Source of the DNA: JAVBTT01 sp031550325
Lineage (GTDB): Bacteria > Bacillota > Clostridia > Oscillospirales > UBA929
Reading direction: 5' to 3'
Length of the DNA stretch: 39,854 nt
NCBI GenBank assembly: GCA_031550325.1
Contig: JAVBOR010000050.1
Coordinates: 1-39,854 of the forward strand
Position numbers and translations under genes: made by a program. The notes under the pieces were generated by a model. It worked only from the letters and a program-made list of their open reading frames with translations, searched no databases and was not told the DNA's origin. Below, piece after piece: positions 39,672-39,854 of this stretch (its first letter is position 1; each line of letters starts with the position of its first letter).

Positions 39672-39854
39672 TAGCGTTTTGCGCCTTCGTCCTTTTCCTG
39701 GATTCGCGTCGAGCCTGACGCCGCAGCCGGTGGTTTTTTTGCCGGACTGAATCCAGGGAAAATAGGAACCACAACGGTTCGGGAATTCATTTCTCGAAAC
39801 CGTTTCCCATCAAACCGCTGAGGCGGTTTGATGGGACTGTAGACAAACCTTCGA
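39672..39854 (-). repeat. Structured repeat, copy H (inverted), interrupted at the window end
   Basis: In minus orientation: hairpin 2 palindrome (39806-39835, 13-bp stem, loop TGAG), hairpin 3 (about 39772-39805), stem TTCCCTGGATTC/GAATCCAGGAAA enclosing AGTCCGGC, a variant inner hairpin and GGCTCGACGC, then GGACGAAGG. The inner loop region carries an extra A-run compared with other copies. The terminal arm is not recognisable. Its 5' part lies beyond the window because another element (copy I) begins inside it. Confidence 0.82.
39838..39854 (+). repeat. Start of repeat copy I (TGTAGACA subtype), cut by window end
   Basis: TGTAGACAAACCTTCGA is identical to the first 17 bp of copy B and follows GGGAC directly after the hairpin-2 palindrome of copy H, just as B follows AGAGAC after the same palindrome in copy C. 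The rest is outside the window. Confidence 0.75.

Overview
The window looks like a chromosomal segment of a GC-rich, anaerobic, fermentative Clostridia-type Firmicute. The evidence is a six-subunit Rnf complex in clostridial order (rnfCDGEAB), a glycine cleavage system with split P-protein (gcvPA/gcvPB), a fused 2-hydroxyacyl-CoA dehydratase activator-type protein, a two-subunit CoA-transferase, YesM/YesN-type two-component regulators, strong AGGAGG-type ribosome binding sites and near-consensus sigma-A promoters. No rRNA, tRNA, CRISPR array, transposase or integrase was seen.

Layout. 1-2.9 kb: an OmpR-type response regulator and a 7TM-type sensor kinase (minus strand). 3.1-3.6 kb: a small Cys-rich membrane protein. 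3.6-4.2 kb: nested palindromic repeats. 4.3-8.4 kb: gcvT-gcvH-gcvPA-gcvPB. 8.5-13.5 kb: an MMPL/RND exporter, a secreted heptad-repeat protein, a terminase-small-subunit-like protein, a flavin-binding PNPOx-like protein and a zinc-ribbon membrane protein. 13.5-14.0 kb: two more repeat copies. 14.1-17.6 kb (minus): MBOAT acyltransferase, DHHW protein (an AlgI/AlgJ-like pair) and thiamine pyrophosphokinase. 17.8-29.7 kb: a co-directional block of rnfCDGEAB, a DUF4015-type putative glycosidase, a 1414-residue fused activase/dehydratase-like protein and CoA-transferase A and B. 30.0-31.4 kb: a PadR regulator and a HAAS-domain membrane protein. 31.6-36.2 kb (minus): sugar-binding protein, YesM kinase, YesN regulator and a zinc-type macrodomain ADP-ribosyl hydrolase. 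36.7-39.6 kb: a secreted 967-residue double esterase, divergent from the regulators and plausibly their target.

The most unusual content is a family of intergenic repeats. The intact copies are exactly 207 bp. They start with a 27-nt hairpin whose 3' arm is repeated at the far end, giving terminal inverted repeats (TGTAGACAAA or TGTCAAAGAACC subtypes). Intact copies align almost without gaps, yet stem sequences differ by compensatory changes while junctions and loops are conserved. This is the signature of a folded RNA or a folded single-stranded DNA. The copies lie at gene 3' ends, and TGTAGACA-type copies sit between identical 26- or 34-bp palindromes, as if insertion had duplicated the palindrome. 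I do not recognise this family. It is the best candidate here for an undescribed system.

Working together (inference): Rnf couples NADH and ferredoxin to an ion gradient and could supply low-potential electrons to the ATP-dependent activase encoded downstream, while the CoA-transferase would activate or release acyl groups.
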